DNA of 64,000 nucleotides from CADCWK01 sp965218235 (GTDB lineage: Bacteria; Chloroflexota; Chloroflexia; Thermomicrobiales; UBA6265): assembly GCA_965218235.1 (NCBI GenBank), contig OZ244596.1, positions 1,798,001-1,862,000 on the forward strand. The letters are read 5' to 3'. Shown here piece by piece: positions 15,980 to 24,844 of this stretch. The translations under genes and the position numbers were made by a program. Below the pieces are notes generated by a model. It was not told the origin of the DNA and did not search any database. It saw nothing but the letters and a program-made list of their open reading frames with translations. Numbering within the stretch: the stretch's first letter is position 1; each line of letters starts with the position of its first letter.

Positions 15980-18019
15980 ATGGCCGATCTGCTGTTCCTC
16001 ATCCCTGTGCTCCCGCTCGCCGCGTCGGCCGTGGTCCTGCTGTTCGGGCGGACGGTGCTGGGGGATCGGTCGGCGCTCCTCTCGACGGCGGCCGTCGCGG
16101 TCAGCTGGCTGGTCTCGATCCTGGTCGCGGTCGACATCTACCGCACCCCGGAGCCGATCCGGCAGACGCTTTTTCGCTGGATCCCATCCGGCGACTTCGA
16201 CGTCAGGGTCAGCCTCTACGCCGACCAGCTCACGGCGGTCATGCTGCTGGTCGTCTCGACCGTTGGCCTGCTGGTCCACATCTACTCGATCGGCTACATG
16301 AAGGGCGACCCCGGACTGTACCGGTTCTTCGCCTACTTGCCGCTGTTCGTCTTCTCGATGCTGATGCTGGTCCTGGCCGACAACTTCCTCGTCATGTACG
16401 TCTTCTGGGAGGCCGTCGGGCTCTGCTCGTACCTGCTGATCAGCTACTACTTCCGCCGCCGCTCGGCCAACAACGCCGCCAAGAAGGCCTTCATCGTCAA
16501 CCGCGTCGGAGACCTCGGCTTCGGGCTTGGGATCATGTTCGTCTTCTGGACCTTCGGAACGGTCAACTTCTTCGGTCCGACCGGCGTCTTCGAGCGCGTC
16601 GGCGAGGTCGGCAGCACGACGATCACCGTGATCGCGCTGCTGCTCTTCCTTGGAGCGATGGGCAAGAGCGCCCAGTTCCCGCTCCACACCTGGCTGCCGG
16701 ACGCGATGGAGGGTCCGACCCCGGTCTCGGCCCTGATCCACGCCGCGACGATGGTCACGGCCGGGATCTACCTCGTCGCCCGGTCGCAGTCGGTGTTTCT
16801 CGCCTCCGAAACCGCGATGCTGATCGTCGCCTGCATCGGCGCCTTCACCGCCTTCATGGCCGCCACGATCGCGCTGACCCAGAACGACATCAAACGCGTC
16901 GTCGCGTATTCGACCCTGAGCCAGCTCGGCTACATGACGCTGGCGCTCGGGACGGGCGCCTGGATGGCGGCGATCTTCCATCTCGTCACCCACGCCTTCT
17001 TCAAGGGCCTGCTCTTCCTCGGCGCCGGCTCGGTCATCCACGGGATGCACGACCAGCAGGACATCCGGGCGATGGGCGGCCTGAGGAAGTACATGCCGAC
17101 GACCTACTGGACCTTCCTCGCGGCGTCGCTGGCCAACGCCGGCATCATCCCCTTCGCCGGCTACTGGTCCAAGGACGAGATCATCACCGGGAGCTGGCTG
17201 GGCGACTACCAGCCGATCGGCGTGATCGTCAGCATCGTCGCGATCGTGACCGCCTTCATCACGGCGCTCTACATGTTCCGGCTGGTCTTCGTCGTCTTCC
17301 ACGGCCGGGAGCGGTTCGACCCGGCTGAGCTTCAGCCGCACGAGTCGCCGCGGGTAATGACGCTGCCGCTGGTCGCGCTGGCGATCCCCACGATCCTGAT
17401 CGGCTTCATCGGCGTGCCGCCGGACCGCGGCCTCTACCACCGCTTCGTCGAGCCCGTCTTCTACGATGTCGCGGCCGAGGGTAGCCAGGCCGATGCGGCG
17501 ACCTTCACCATAAGCGACGACGCCACAGTCGCCCCGGCCGGCGCCGCGACGACCGCCGCCAACGACGCCGGGACCGGCCGCAGCGACGGCGCCTACCGGC
17601 CGAATGAGCCGTCGACTGCCCAGACGATCACCTTTGGGGTGATCTCGACCATTGCGGCCGGTGGCGGACTCTTCCTCGCCTGGCTGGTCTACTTCCGCGG
17701 CGCGATCGACCCGGCCGCCGTCGCCAACCGGTTCCGCGGGGTCTACACCTTCCTCTACAACAAGTGGTACTTCGACGAGCTCTACGACGGGCTCCTCGTC
17801 CGGCCGCTCCGCTCGACCGCGCTGTTCCTCTGGCGGGTGGTTGACATCGACATCATCGACGCGCTGGTCAACGGCGTCGCGACCGGGCTGGCGTTCGTCA
17901 GCCAGCGTCTGCGGCAGGTCCAGACCGGGCTCGTCGCCAACTACGCCCTCGCGATCGCGCTGGCGATGGTCGTCCTGGTCGGTGTCTACCTGACCGCCTT
18001 CAGCAGCCTCTTCCGGTAG
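15980..18019 (+). CDS. nuoL: NADH-quinone oxidoreductase subunit L
   Basis: The distal antiporter-like proton pump of NDH-1 (679 aa) with the long lateral helix at its C-terminus. Visible signatures are YVFWEAVGLCSYLLI (conserved pump glutamate), HTWLPDAMEGPTPVSALIHAATMVTAG (lysine/histidine helix region) and a C-terminal YNKWYFDELYDGLLV that begins the lateral-helix part. ATG 15980 follows AAGGAA by nine bases; the frame is open 96 bases further upstream but without a ribosome site. Residues about 495-550 are a hydrophilic Ala/Thr/Gly-rich insert between helices, not usual in E. coli NuoL. It lies 21 bp before nuoM. Confidence 0.96.
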   Translation: MADLLFLIPVLPLAASAVVLLFGRTVLGDRSALLSTAAVAVSWLVSILVAVDIYRTPEPIRQTLFRWIPSGDFDVRVSLYADQLTAVMLLVVSTVGLLVHIYSIGYMKGDPGLYRFFAYLPLFVFSMLMLVLADNFLVMYVFWEAVGLCSYLLISYYFRRRSANNAAKKAFIVNRVGDLGFGLGIMFVFWTFGTVNFFGPTGVFERVGEVGSTTITVIALLLFLGAMGKSAQFPLHTWLPDAMEGPTPVSALIHAATMVTAGIYLVARSQSVFLASETAMLIVACIGAFTAFMAATIALTQNDIKRVVAYSTLSQLGYMTLALGTGAWMAAIFHLVTHAFFKGLLFLGAGSVIHGMHDQQDIRAMGGLRKYMPTTYWTFLAASLANAGIIPFAGYWSKDEIITGSWLGDYQPIGVIVSIVAIVTAFITALYMFRLVFVVFHGRERFDPAELQPHESPRVMTLPLVALAIPTILIGFIGVPPDRGLYHRFVEPVFYDVAAEGSQADAATFTISDDATVAPAGAATTAANDAGTGRSDGAYRPNEPSTAQTITFGVISTIAAGGGLFLAWLVYFRGAIDPAAVANRFRGVYTFLYNKWYFDELYDGLLVRPLRSTALFLWRVVDIDIIDALVNGVATGLAFVSQRLRQVQTGLVANYALAIALAMVVLVGVYLTAFSSLFR

Positions 18020-18040
18020 CAGCGCGGGGATATCCGAGAC

Positions 18041-19774
18041 ATGGACAGCTTTCCACTCCTGAGCCTGATCGTCTTCGCGCCGACCATCGGCGCGCTGCTG
18101 ATCTTCCTCCTGCCCAACCTGCGCCCGGACCAGACCCGCCTCGTCGCGATCGGCACGGCGACGGTCACGTTCGTCGCCTCACTGGCGATGCTCGTCGGCT
18201 TCGACCGCAACGCCGAGTTCCAGTTCCGCGAGACGGTCGACTGGCTGCCGTCGCTCGGCGTCAGCTACTCGCTCGGCGTCGACGGGATCGCGCTGATCCT
18301 CGTCCTGATGACGACAGCGATCTCGCTGATCGCGATCGGCTGGTCGTGGGACACCGTCGCGACCCGCCACCGGGAGTACTTCGTCTCGCTGCTGTTGCTG
18401 GAGACCGGCATCCTCGGCGTCTTCGTCTCGCTGGACCTGTTCGTCTTCTACATCTTCTGGGAGATCATGCTGATCCCGACCGCCCTCCTGATCGGGATCT
18501 GGGGCGGCCACCGGCGGGTCTACGCGTCGCTGAAGTTCTTCCTCTACACGCTGTTCAGTTCCCTCCTGATGCTGGCCGGGATCGTCGCGACCTACCAGTC
18601 CTACTTCAACGAGACCGGTATCCGGACGCTGAACATCCTCGAACTCCAGAACGGGACCTACGGCGCCACTTTCCAGAACTGGGCCTTCGCGGCGTTCTTC
18701 ATCGCCTTCGCCGTCAAGGTCCCGATCTGGCCGTTCCACACCTGGCAGGCCGACGCCTACCAGGCGGCGCCGACCGCCTCGGTCGTGATGCTCTCGGCGA
18801 TCATGTCCAAGATGGGCGTCTACGGTCTGCTCCGCTACAACCTGCCGCTGTTCGAGCAGGGGGCGGACTGGTGGGCGCCGGCGGTGATCGTCCTCTCGAT
18901 CATTGGCATCCTCTACGGCGCCCTCGTCGCCCTCGTCCAGACCGACATGAAGCGGCTGCTGGCCTTCTCGTCGCTCAGCCACATGGGCTTCGCGACCCTC
19001 GGCCTGTTCGTCTTCAACACGCAGGGCTTCCAGGGCTCGATCATGGTGATGGTCGCCCACGGGATCAACTCGGCCGCGCTGTTCCTGCTCGTCGGCGTCC
19101 TCGCCCAGCGGACCGGCACGACCGACATCCGGGCCTACAGCGGCGTCGCTTCCCGGCTGCCCGCCTACGCCGGCTACTTCACGCTGTTCATGTTCGCCAG
19201 CATCGGACTGCCGGGGCTGTCGGCCTTCATCGGCGAGTTCCTCGTCGCGCTCGGGGCGTGGGACTGGAACCCATGGGCGGCGACCTTCACCTTCGCGGTC
19301 GTGATCTTCTCGGCCTGGTACATGATCTGGATGTTCCAGCGGATCCTGTTCGGCCGCGCCCCGGGCCAGGCGCCGGACGCCCACGATGGTGAGCTCACCC
19401 CGGTCGAGCGGGAGATCGTCAGCGAGGTGACCGCCGCCACCCATGGCGGTCACAGTGGTCACGGCCTCGGCCAGCCGGCGCCGCTCGTCTCCGGCGGCAG
19501 CCCAGCCAATCGGGAGGCGTCGACGCTGGCCGGGATGGATCAGCCAGCTGAATCGGCTGAATTGCCCGATAGTCCCGAGGTGATCGGGGAACCCGTCTAC
19601 CAGGATCAGACTCAGCTGGCCGGGATTGGGCGGCGCTGGTCCGACATCACGCTCAAGGAGGGGCTGACGGTCGCGCCGCTGGCGGTGCTGACGCTGGTCG
19701 TCGGCGTCTACCCGGGCCCGATCTTCGACATCTTCGCGCCGGCAGTCGAGCGCATCCTCGCGACGCTGCCGTAG
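18041..19774 (+). CDS. nuoM: NADH-quinone oxidoreductase subunit M
   Basis: Antiporter-like proton-pumping subunit (577 aa). Signatures are YIFWEIMLIPTALLIGIWGG (pump glutamate), VPIWPFHTWQADAYQAAPT and MSKMGVYGLLRYNLPLF. It is about 65 residues longer than E. coli NuoM because of a polar segment at residues about 445-535 just before the last helix, including THGGHSGHG with three closely spaced histidines. GCGGGGATATCC precedes ATG 18041. An 88-bp gap separates it from nuoN. Confidence 0.96.
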   Translation: MDSFPLLSLIVFAPTIGALLIFLLPNLRPDQTRLVAIGTATVTFVASLAMLVGFDRNAEFQFRETVDWLPSLGVSYSLGVDGIALILVLMTTAISLIAIGWSWDTVATRHREYFVSLLLLETGILGVFVSLDLFVFYIFWEIMLIPTALLIGIWGGHRRVYASLKFFLYTLFSSLLMLAGIVATYQSYFNETGIRTLNILELQNGTYGATFQNWAFAAFFIAFAVKVPIWPFHTWQADAYQAAPTASVVMLSAIMSKMGVYGLLRYNLPLFEQGADWWAPAVIVLSIIGILYGALVALVQTDMKRLLAFSSLSHMGFATLGLFVFNTQGFQGSIMVMVAHGINSAALFLLVGVLAQRTGTTDIRAYSGVASRLPAYAGYFTLFMFASIGLPGLSAFIGEFLVALGAWDWNPWAATFTFAVVIFSAWYMIWMFQRILFGRAPGQAPDAHDGELTPVEREIVSEVTAATHGGHSGHGLGQPAPLVSGGSPANREASTLAGMDQPAESAELPDSPEVIGEPVYQDQTQLAGIGRRWSDITLKEGLTVAPLAVLTLVVGVYPGPIFDIFAPAVERILATLP

Positions 19775-19862
19775 TGATCGTTTCGAATGACCTGACACGG
19801 AATCGACCGAGACCTGATCGGCCCGGGCACGATCGGTGTGAACGCGGCGCAAGGAGTGGCGA

Positions 19863-21413
19863 ATGGGCCTGAATCTCGATCTGACCGCACCCGATCTGAC
19901 CCTGGCCTGGCCCCAGCTGATCGTCTTCGTCATGACGGTCGTCCTGCTCTTCACCGACGCGTTCGTCCCGAAGGCGCGGCACTTCGCCACGCTGACCGGG
20001 ATCTCCCTCGTCGGCTACATCGGCGCCGCCGTCGCGCTCATCACCCAGAGCGGCCAGAACGCCTCCACCTTCGACGGCACCTTCCGGGCTGACGGGCTGA
20101 CGGTCTTCCTGTCGCTGATCATCCTGGTCGCGGCCGTCGCGACGATCGTGATCTCGGCCAGCTACCTCCAGAACGGCGAGCAGCAGCTCGGGTCGGACGG
20201 CCGGCTCCGGATCGCCAACCGGATGCCGGCCGGCGAGTTCTATGTCCTGGTCGGCTTCTCGGTCTTCGGCGCGATGCTGGTCGCCGCGGCCGGCAACCTG
20301 ATCGTGCTCTACATCGGCATCGAGCTCAGCGCCCTCGCGACCTACGTCCTGACCGCCTTCGCCCGGCGCCGTCTGACGTCGGTCGAAGGGGCGATGAAGT
20401 ACTTCCTGCTCGGTCTGTTCGCCTCGGCGATCCTGCTCTACGGTCTGACCTGGATCTACGGCGTCACCGGCTCGATGGACCTCGACCGGATCGCGGCCCA
20501 CCTCGCCGCCAACAACGCCGGCGCCGGCTTCCCGGACCCGGCCCTCCTGCTCGGGCTGCTGCTGCTGGTCGTCGGGATCGGCTTCAAGATGGCGGCCGTC
20601 CCGTTCCACTTCTGGACGCCGGACGCCTACGACGGCGCCCCGACGCCGGTGACGGCCTACATGTCGGTCGTCCCCAAGGCAGCCGCCTTCGCGGCGGCGA
20701 TCCGGCTGTTCGTCCAGGCGCTGGAGCCGCTGAGCGACCAGTGGACGACGCTCTGGGCGGTGCTGGCCCTCGTCACGATGGTCTTCGGCAACGTCGTCGC
20801 GATCTCGCAGCGCAACGTCAAGCGGATGCTGGCCTACTCGTCGATCGCCCACACCGGCTACATCATGGTCGGGCTGGCCGCCTACACGTCGGGCGGGTCG
20901 ATCGACGACCCGAGCATCTCGTCGCTGCTGTTCTATATCCTCGCCTACACGTTCATGAACATCGGCGCCTTCGCCGTCGTGACGTACCTGCAGCAGCGCG
21001 GCATGGGGATGATGCTGGAGGACTTCAACGGGCTGGCCTCGACCCGGCCGCTGCTGGCGGTCGCCATGACGCTGTTCATGGCCTCGCTGATGGGCGTCCC
21101 GCCGCTGCTCGGCTTCTACGCCAAGTACTACGTCATCGTCGCCGCGATCGACGCCGACCAGCTCTGGCTGGCCGTCACGATCGTCGTCGCGTCGGCCGTC
21201 AGCGCCTTCTTCTACCTGCGGATCGTCGCGGTGATGTACTTCAATCAGCCCGACGGCCGGCCGATCGCCCTCCCGACCCGCCTCCTGTCAGGCGGGATCG
21301 GCGTCCTGGCGATCGCGACGCTGCTGCTGGGCCTGTTCTCCTCCCCGATCATCGACCTCGCCGACCAGTGGAGCGGCGCCCTGACGGTGCTGGGCCAGAC
21401 GGCGGGCCGGTAG
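19863..21413 (+). CDS. nuoN: NADH-quinone oxidoreductase subunit N
   Basis: Antiporter-like subunit (516 aa) closest to NuoK in the complex. Signatures are MAAVPFHFWTPDAYDGAPTP with the conserved lysine-bearing VPKAAAFAAAIRLF, and KRMLAYSSIAHTGYI. Its length is close to normal and about fourteen helices are predicted. ATG 19863 follows AAGGAG by seven bases. It ends the NDH-1 run; a 217-bp REP-like element begins 28 bp after its stop. Confidence 0.96.
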   Translation: MGLNLDLTAPDLTLAWPQLIVFVMTVVLLFTDAFVPKARHFATLTGISLVGYIGAAVALITQSGQNASTFDGTFRADGLTVFLSLIILVAAVATIVISASYLQNGEQQLGSDGRLRIANRMPAGEFYVLVGFSVFGAMLVAAAGNLIVLYIGIELSALATYVLTAFARRRLTSVEGAMKYFLLGLFASAILLYGLTWIYGVTGSMDLDRIAAHLAANNAGAGFPDPALLLGLLLLVVGIGFKMAAVPFHFWTPDAYDGAPTPVTAYMSVVPKAAAFAAAIRLFVQALEPLSDQWTTLWAVLALVTMVFGNVVAISQRNVKRMLAYSSIAHTGYIMVGLAAYTSGGSIDDPSISSLLFYILAYTFMNIGAFAVVTYLQQRGMGMMLEDFNGLASTRPLLAVAMTLFMASLMGVPPLLGFYAKYYVIVAAIDADQLWLAVTIVVASAVSAFFYLRIVAVMYFNQPDGRPIALPTRLLSGGIGVLAIATLLLGLFSSPIIDLADQWSGALTVLGQTAGR

Positions 21414-21440
21414 GGGCCGGACATGGAGCGGGCGCTGTCC

Positions 21441-21657
21441 GTAGGGTCACGGGCTTGCCCTGACCGGCCGCCGCAGCGGCCATCGTCGTGAGGCGAAATC
21501 TGGCCGGGTATCGACCGGTCGGATCGTGGGAGACACGCTCGCATAGGTACGGAACGTCCGTCACAGGGTTGAATCTGGAACACCGTTATCGCCCTATGGG
21601 GCGATGGCGCCTGCGGGCGCCGGTCAGGGCCAGCGAAGCGAGAGCCCATGACCCTAC
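21441..21657. repeat. 217-bp REP-like element with terminal inverted repeats
   Basis: It begins GTAGGGTCACGGGCTTGCC and, on the opposite strand from 21657, begins GTAGGGTCATGGGCTCTCG; both arms then reach a TGACCGGC core followed by (CGCCGCAGCGGCCATCG or a variant). It is almost the same length as the element at 62761-62976. It has no coding capacity and sits directly after nuoN. Confidence 0.65.
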
Positions 21658-21697
21658 GACACGGCGTCGAGTTCGGAGACAACAGGAGCTCTTCCTG

Positions 21698-22384
21698 ATG
21701 ACCAACGTGTCGATCGATTCTCTCGCCGTCGCGCAGGACCCGGCAGAGCTGTTCGATGTCTACCGGGCGGACGGGGAGCCGACTGGCCAGGTCAAGCCGC
21801 GGGCTGATGTCCACCGCGACGGCGACTGGCACCGCGCCGTCCATGTCTGGGTGGCCGGGCACGATGACGAGACCGGCCCGTTCCTGCTGATGCAGCGCCG
21901 CAGCCTCGCCAAGGACACCTGGCCGGGCGTGCTGGACGCGACCGTCGGTGGCCACTACCGGGCCGGGGAGTCGCTGGCCGACACGCTCCGGGAGACCGAG
22001 GAGGAGATCGGCATCGTCGTGGCGATGGCTGACCTGCTGCCGCTCGGCGTCCGCGTCTGTGCCAACGAGGTGCCGGAGCTCGGGATCTACGACCGGGAGC
22101 TACAGGACGTCTTCCTGCTGCTTGACGACCGGCCGCTGACGGACTACAGGCCCCATCCGGCGGAGCTGGCCGAGCTGCTCCGGATCCCGCTCGGGCCGCT
22201 GATCGACCTCCAGCGCGGTCAGCCGGAGCCGATCGTCGTCCAGCGGGCTGTTCCTGGCGACAGCGAAGCGAGCCAGACCGCGATTGGCATCGCCGACTTC
22301 GTCCCGACGGTCGACCGCTACGTGCTGCGGGTCGCGGTCGCCGTCGACCGGGTGCTGCGCGGCGAGCGTGACGTGCTGATCTGA
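21698..22384 (+). CDS. Nudix hydrolase, IPP-isomerase/YfcD-like
   Basis: A 228-aa Nudix-fold protein expected to hydrolyse a nucleoside-diphosphate-linked or related metabolite. The Nudix box is GGHYRAGESLADTLRETEEEIG shortened here to GGHYRAGES...RETEEEIGI; the RExxEExG metal-binding half is intact, with one residue fewer than usual between the GE and RE elements. The preceding HRAVHVWV and LLMQRRSLAKDTWPGVLD blocks resemble the YfcD/isopentenyl-diphosphate isomerase-like branch. The isomerase cysteine is not obvious, so hydrolase is preferred. ATG 21698 follows AGGAGCT. It is separated from nuoN by a repeat element and faces the GNAT gene convergently with a 10-bp gap. Confidence 0.85.
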   Translation: MTNVSIDSLAVAQDPAELFDVYRADGEPTGQVKPRADVHRDGDWHRAVHVWVAGHDDETGPFLLMQRRSLAKDTWPGVLDATVGGHYRAGESLADTLRETEEEIGIVVAMADLLPLGVRVCANEVPELGIYDRELQDVFLLLDDRPLTDYRPHPAELAELLRIPLGPLIDLQRGQPEPIVVQRAVPGDSEASQTAIGIADFVPTVDRYVLRVAVAVDRVLRGERDVLI

Positions 22385-22394
22385 TCCCGACGAG

Positions 22395-22859
22395 TCATTC
22401 GTCGAGCGTCTGGACCATCCTGACGAAGTCGTCCTTGAACCCATTGCGATCGTAGAAGCGCCGCGCGCGCTCGTTATTGGCGAAGACATCGAGGGCGACC
22501 GTCGCGTAACCCTGCGACCGGGCCCACTCCGCCGCCCAATCCAGCAGCTCGCCTCCGACCCCGGTTCCCTCGGCCGACGCGGCGACGGCAAGGCGCTCGA
22601 TGTATGCGCGCTGGTCCCCGCTGAAGTACTCGGTCTCGGGACGGACGGTCAGGTAACCGAGGACCGTGCCATCGGACGCCTCGGCGACGACAGTCCGGGT
22701 GCCGGGCGGGTATTCGGTGGGTCGGCTGAAGTAGGCTTCGAACACGGCGAGGTCGCGGTCCGGATCGGGCGCCGGTATCAGTCGCCGGGTGAGTGTCTCG
22801 ATCGCGGGTGCGTCGTCCGGGACGGCATCACGCAGCTGGATGTTCCTGGTGTTCGACAT
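22395..22859 (-). CDS. GNAT-family N-acetyltransferase
   Basis: A 154-aa acetyltransferase using acetyl-CoA; the acceptor is unknown. Motif A is visible as YIERLAVAASAEGTGVGGELL, with the pyrophosphate-binding EGTGVGG loop, and the C-terminus has NNERARRFYDRNGFK, a standard motif B. ATG 22859 is preferred over the in-frame ATG 22919, which would add an Arg-rich, non-family extension. The ribosome site (GGCGAGCGG) is weak. It lies 80 bp after pstA on the same strand and may be read through from the phosphate operon, but nothing links it to phosphate. Confidence 0.85.
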   Translation of the reverse strand: MSNTRNIQLRDAVPDDAPAIETLTRRLIPAPDPDRDLAVFEAYFSRPTEYPPGTRTVVAEASDGTVLGYLTVRPETEYFSGDQRAYIERLAVAASAEGTGVGGELLDWAAEWARSQGYATVALDVFANNERARRFYDRNGFKDDFVRMVQTLDE

Positions 22860-22938
22860 GACCGCTCGCCTCGCCGTGAGTAATCTGCACCTCGGTCTGC
22901 GCAGAGATGGCCCTGGCAAGGCTCAGGGAGCCCCGACG

Positions 22939-23802
22939 TTATCGACCCGAATGGCGCTGCCGGGTCGCCAGTCGGCTCAGGGCGCTGGTGACGAGCACGA
23001 TGGCGACAAGGACCAACGCTCCACCCCACGCCTGACGCTGCCAGTCCTCGTAGGGCGAGATCGCGTACTGGTAGATCTGGAGCGGGAGCGCCGCCGTGGG
23101 CTCCGTGAGGTTCCAGTTCCAGAACGTATTGCCGAAGGCGGTGAACAACAGCGGCGCTGTCTCGCCAGCGGCGCGGGCGATGGCGAGCATGATCCCGGTG
23201 ATGAGTCCGGTGATGGCGGCAGGGTAGACGATGCTGACGATGGTGCGCCATCGTCGAACGCCGAGTGCCATCGACGCCTCGGGGTACTCGCGCGGGACCA
23301 GGCGAAGGATCTCGTCGGTCGTCCGGACGATCGGCGGGAGCATGATGACCGCCAGGGCGATACCTCCCGCGAGGGCGGAGAAGCGCTCCATGCGTACGAC
23401 GACCAGTTCGTAGGCCAGGATGCCGACGACGATCGAGGGAACGCCCGTCAGGACGTCGGTGAGCAGGCGGACGAGGGCCGCGAACCTGCCCCGACCGTAC
23501 TCCGCCAGGTACGTTCCGGCGCCAATCCCGAGCGGAATGGCGATCACCGCGCCGATCGCGACGATCAGAAGCGTGCCGGCGATAGCGTTGGCCATCCCGC
23601 CGCCCGGCTGGCCGACCGGAGCTGGCGTCTTCGTGAAGAAGTCGATGTTGATCGCGCCGATTCCCTTGCGGACGATATAGACGAGGACGATCACGAACAC
23701 CGCGACGGCGACGAGCGCCGCGAGCGAGCACAGTGCCTCAGCGATCGCGCCGGTCAGTCTTCGCCGGCGCCCAAGGGCGTTGGTCACGAAAGGTGTCGCC
23801 AT
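22939..23802 (-). CDS. pstA: Phosphate ABC transporter permease PstA
   Basis: Inner-membrane subunit (287 aa) of the high-affinity phosphate importer. Six helices are predicted. Family marks are INIDFFTKTPAPVGQPGGGMANAIAGT, quoted here in parts as INIDFFTKTP and GGGMANAIAGT, then YLAEYGRG and LARAAGETAPLLF-type sequence (AIARAAGETAPLLFTAFGN), the last being diagnostic for PstA. The start ATG overlaps the pstC stop by one base (TGATG), so the two are translationally coupled. It is followed by a GNAT gene rather than pstB. Confidence 0.95.
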   Translation of the reverse strand: MATPFVTNALGRRRRLTGAIAEALCSLAALVAVAVFVIVLVYIVRKGIGAINIDFFTKTPAPVGQPGGGMANAIAGTLLIVAIGAVIAIPLGIGAGTYLAEYGRGRFAALVRLLTDVLTGVPSIVVGILAYELVVVRMERFSALAGGIALAVIMLPPIVRTTDEILRLVPREYPEASMALGVRRWRTIVSIVYPAAITGLITGIMLAIARAAGETAPLLFTAFGNTFWNWNLTEPTAALPLQIYQYAISPYEDWQRQAWGGALVLVAIVLVTSALSRLATRQRHSGR

Positions 23803-24818
23803 CAGGCGTTTCTCCCGGTCGAATCGAAACTGCTCGTCTTCGAGATCAGCAGTCGCGCACCCAGATTGAGCAGGATCGTAAGCACGAACAACAGCAGGCC
23901 GATTTCGATCAGCGCCGACGTGTAGAGTGGGAAACTCGCTTCGCTGAACTGGTTGGCGATGACCGACGCCATGGTGTCACCCAGCGCGAACAGCGATGTT
24001 CCGATGTTGCCGCGGTTACCGATGACGATCGTGACCGCCATCGTCTCGCCGAGCGCTCGGCCCAGGCCCAGGATCATGGCGCCGGTGATTCCGGCGCGCG
24101 CGGCGGGGAACGTGATATGGGCGGCCACTTCCCATCGCGTGGCGCCGAGGGCATACGCGCCGTCGCGCTGGGAGGGCGGGACCGTCAGAAGGACGGCTCT
24201 GGAGATCGCCGTGATCGTCGGAAGCACCATGATCGTCAGCACGAGGCTGGCGGCCAGCAGACCGACGCCATACTTCGGGCCGTCGAAGATGGGAAGGAAC
24301 CCCAGCCGGTCCTCCAGGAACGGTTCGATTTGATGCCGTACCACTGGGACGAGCGCGAACAGCGCCCAGAGGCCGTAGATGATGCTCGGGATCGAGGCAA
24401 GCATCTCGACCAGGAACCCGACCGGGGCCCGGAGCCAGCGAGGTGAGAGCTCGGTGAGGAAGATCGCCGTTCCGACGCCAATCGGACCGGCGATGAGCAA
24501 CGCCACCGTCGACGTGACGAGCGTTCCGAAGATGTAGGGAGCGGCTCCGAACGTCCCCTCAACTGGATCCCAGTTGGAGCTCGTGATGAAACCGAGGCCG
24601 AAGGTCGCCCTGGCCTCGGACGATCCCTGCCAGAGCTCGAAGGCGATCAGCCCGACGAGGACGATCAGAACCGCTCCAAAGGCGGTGACGATGAGCTGAA
24701 AGACATCGTCGACACGACGACGGGACGAAGACCACTGTAGTGGTCTCCGTCCCTCGACGCCCGCCGATCCGGCCCGTTCCCGCGCGGGAACCGTGGTATC
24801 TCGTGGGATGTCTACCAT
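23802..24818 (-). CDS. pstC: Phosphate ABC transporter permease PstC
   Basis: The second permease subunit (338 aa). A 30-residue polar N-terminus is followed by six or more helices. Typical blocks are FELWQGSSEARATFGLGF, FLTELSPRWLRAPVGFLVEMLASIPSI in part (LTELSPRW, EMLASIPSIIYGLW), and LGLGRALGETMAVTIVIGN, the PstC EAA-type loop. It lies 26 bp after pstS and overlaps pstA by one base. Confidence 0.95.
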   Translation of the reverse strand: MVDIPRDTTVPARERAGSAGVEGRRPLQWSSSRRRVDDVFQLIVTAFGAVLIVLVGLIAFELWQGSSEARATFGLGFITSSNWDPVEGTFGAAPYIFGTLVTSTVALLIAGPIGVGTAIFLTELSPRWLRAPVGFLVEMLASIPSIIYGLWALFALVPVVRHQIEPFLEDRLGFLPIFDGPKYGVGLLAASLVLTIMVLPTITAISRAVLLTVPPSQRDGAYALGATRWEVAAHITFPAARAGITGAMILGLGRALGETMAVTIVIGNRGNIGTSLFALGDTMASVIANQFSEASFPLYTSALIEIGLLLFVLTILLNLGARLLISKTSSFDSTGRNA

Positions 24819-24844
24819 TACCCGATCCTTCGAGACGATGAACG

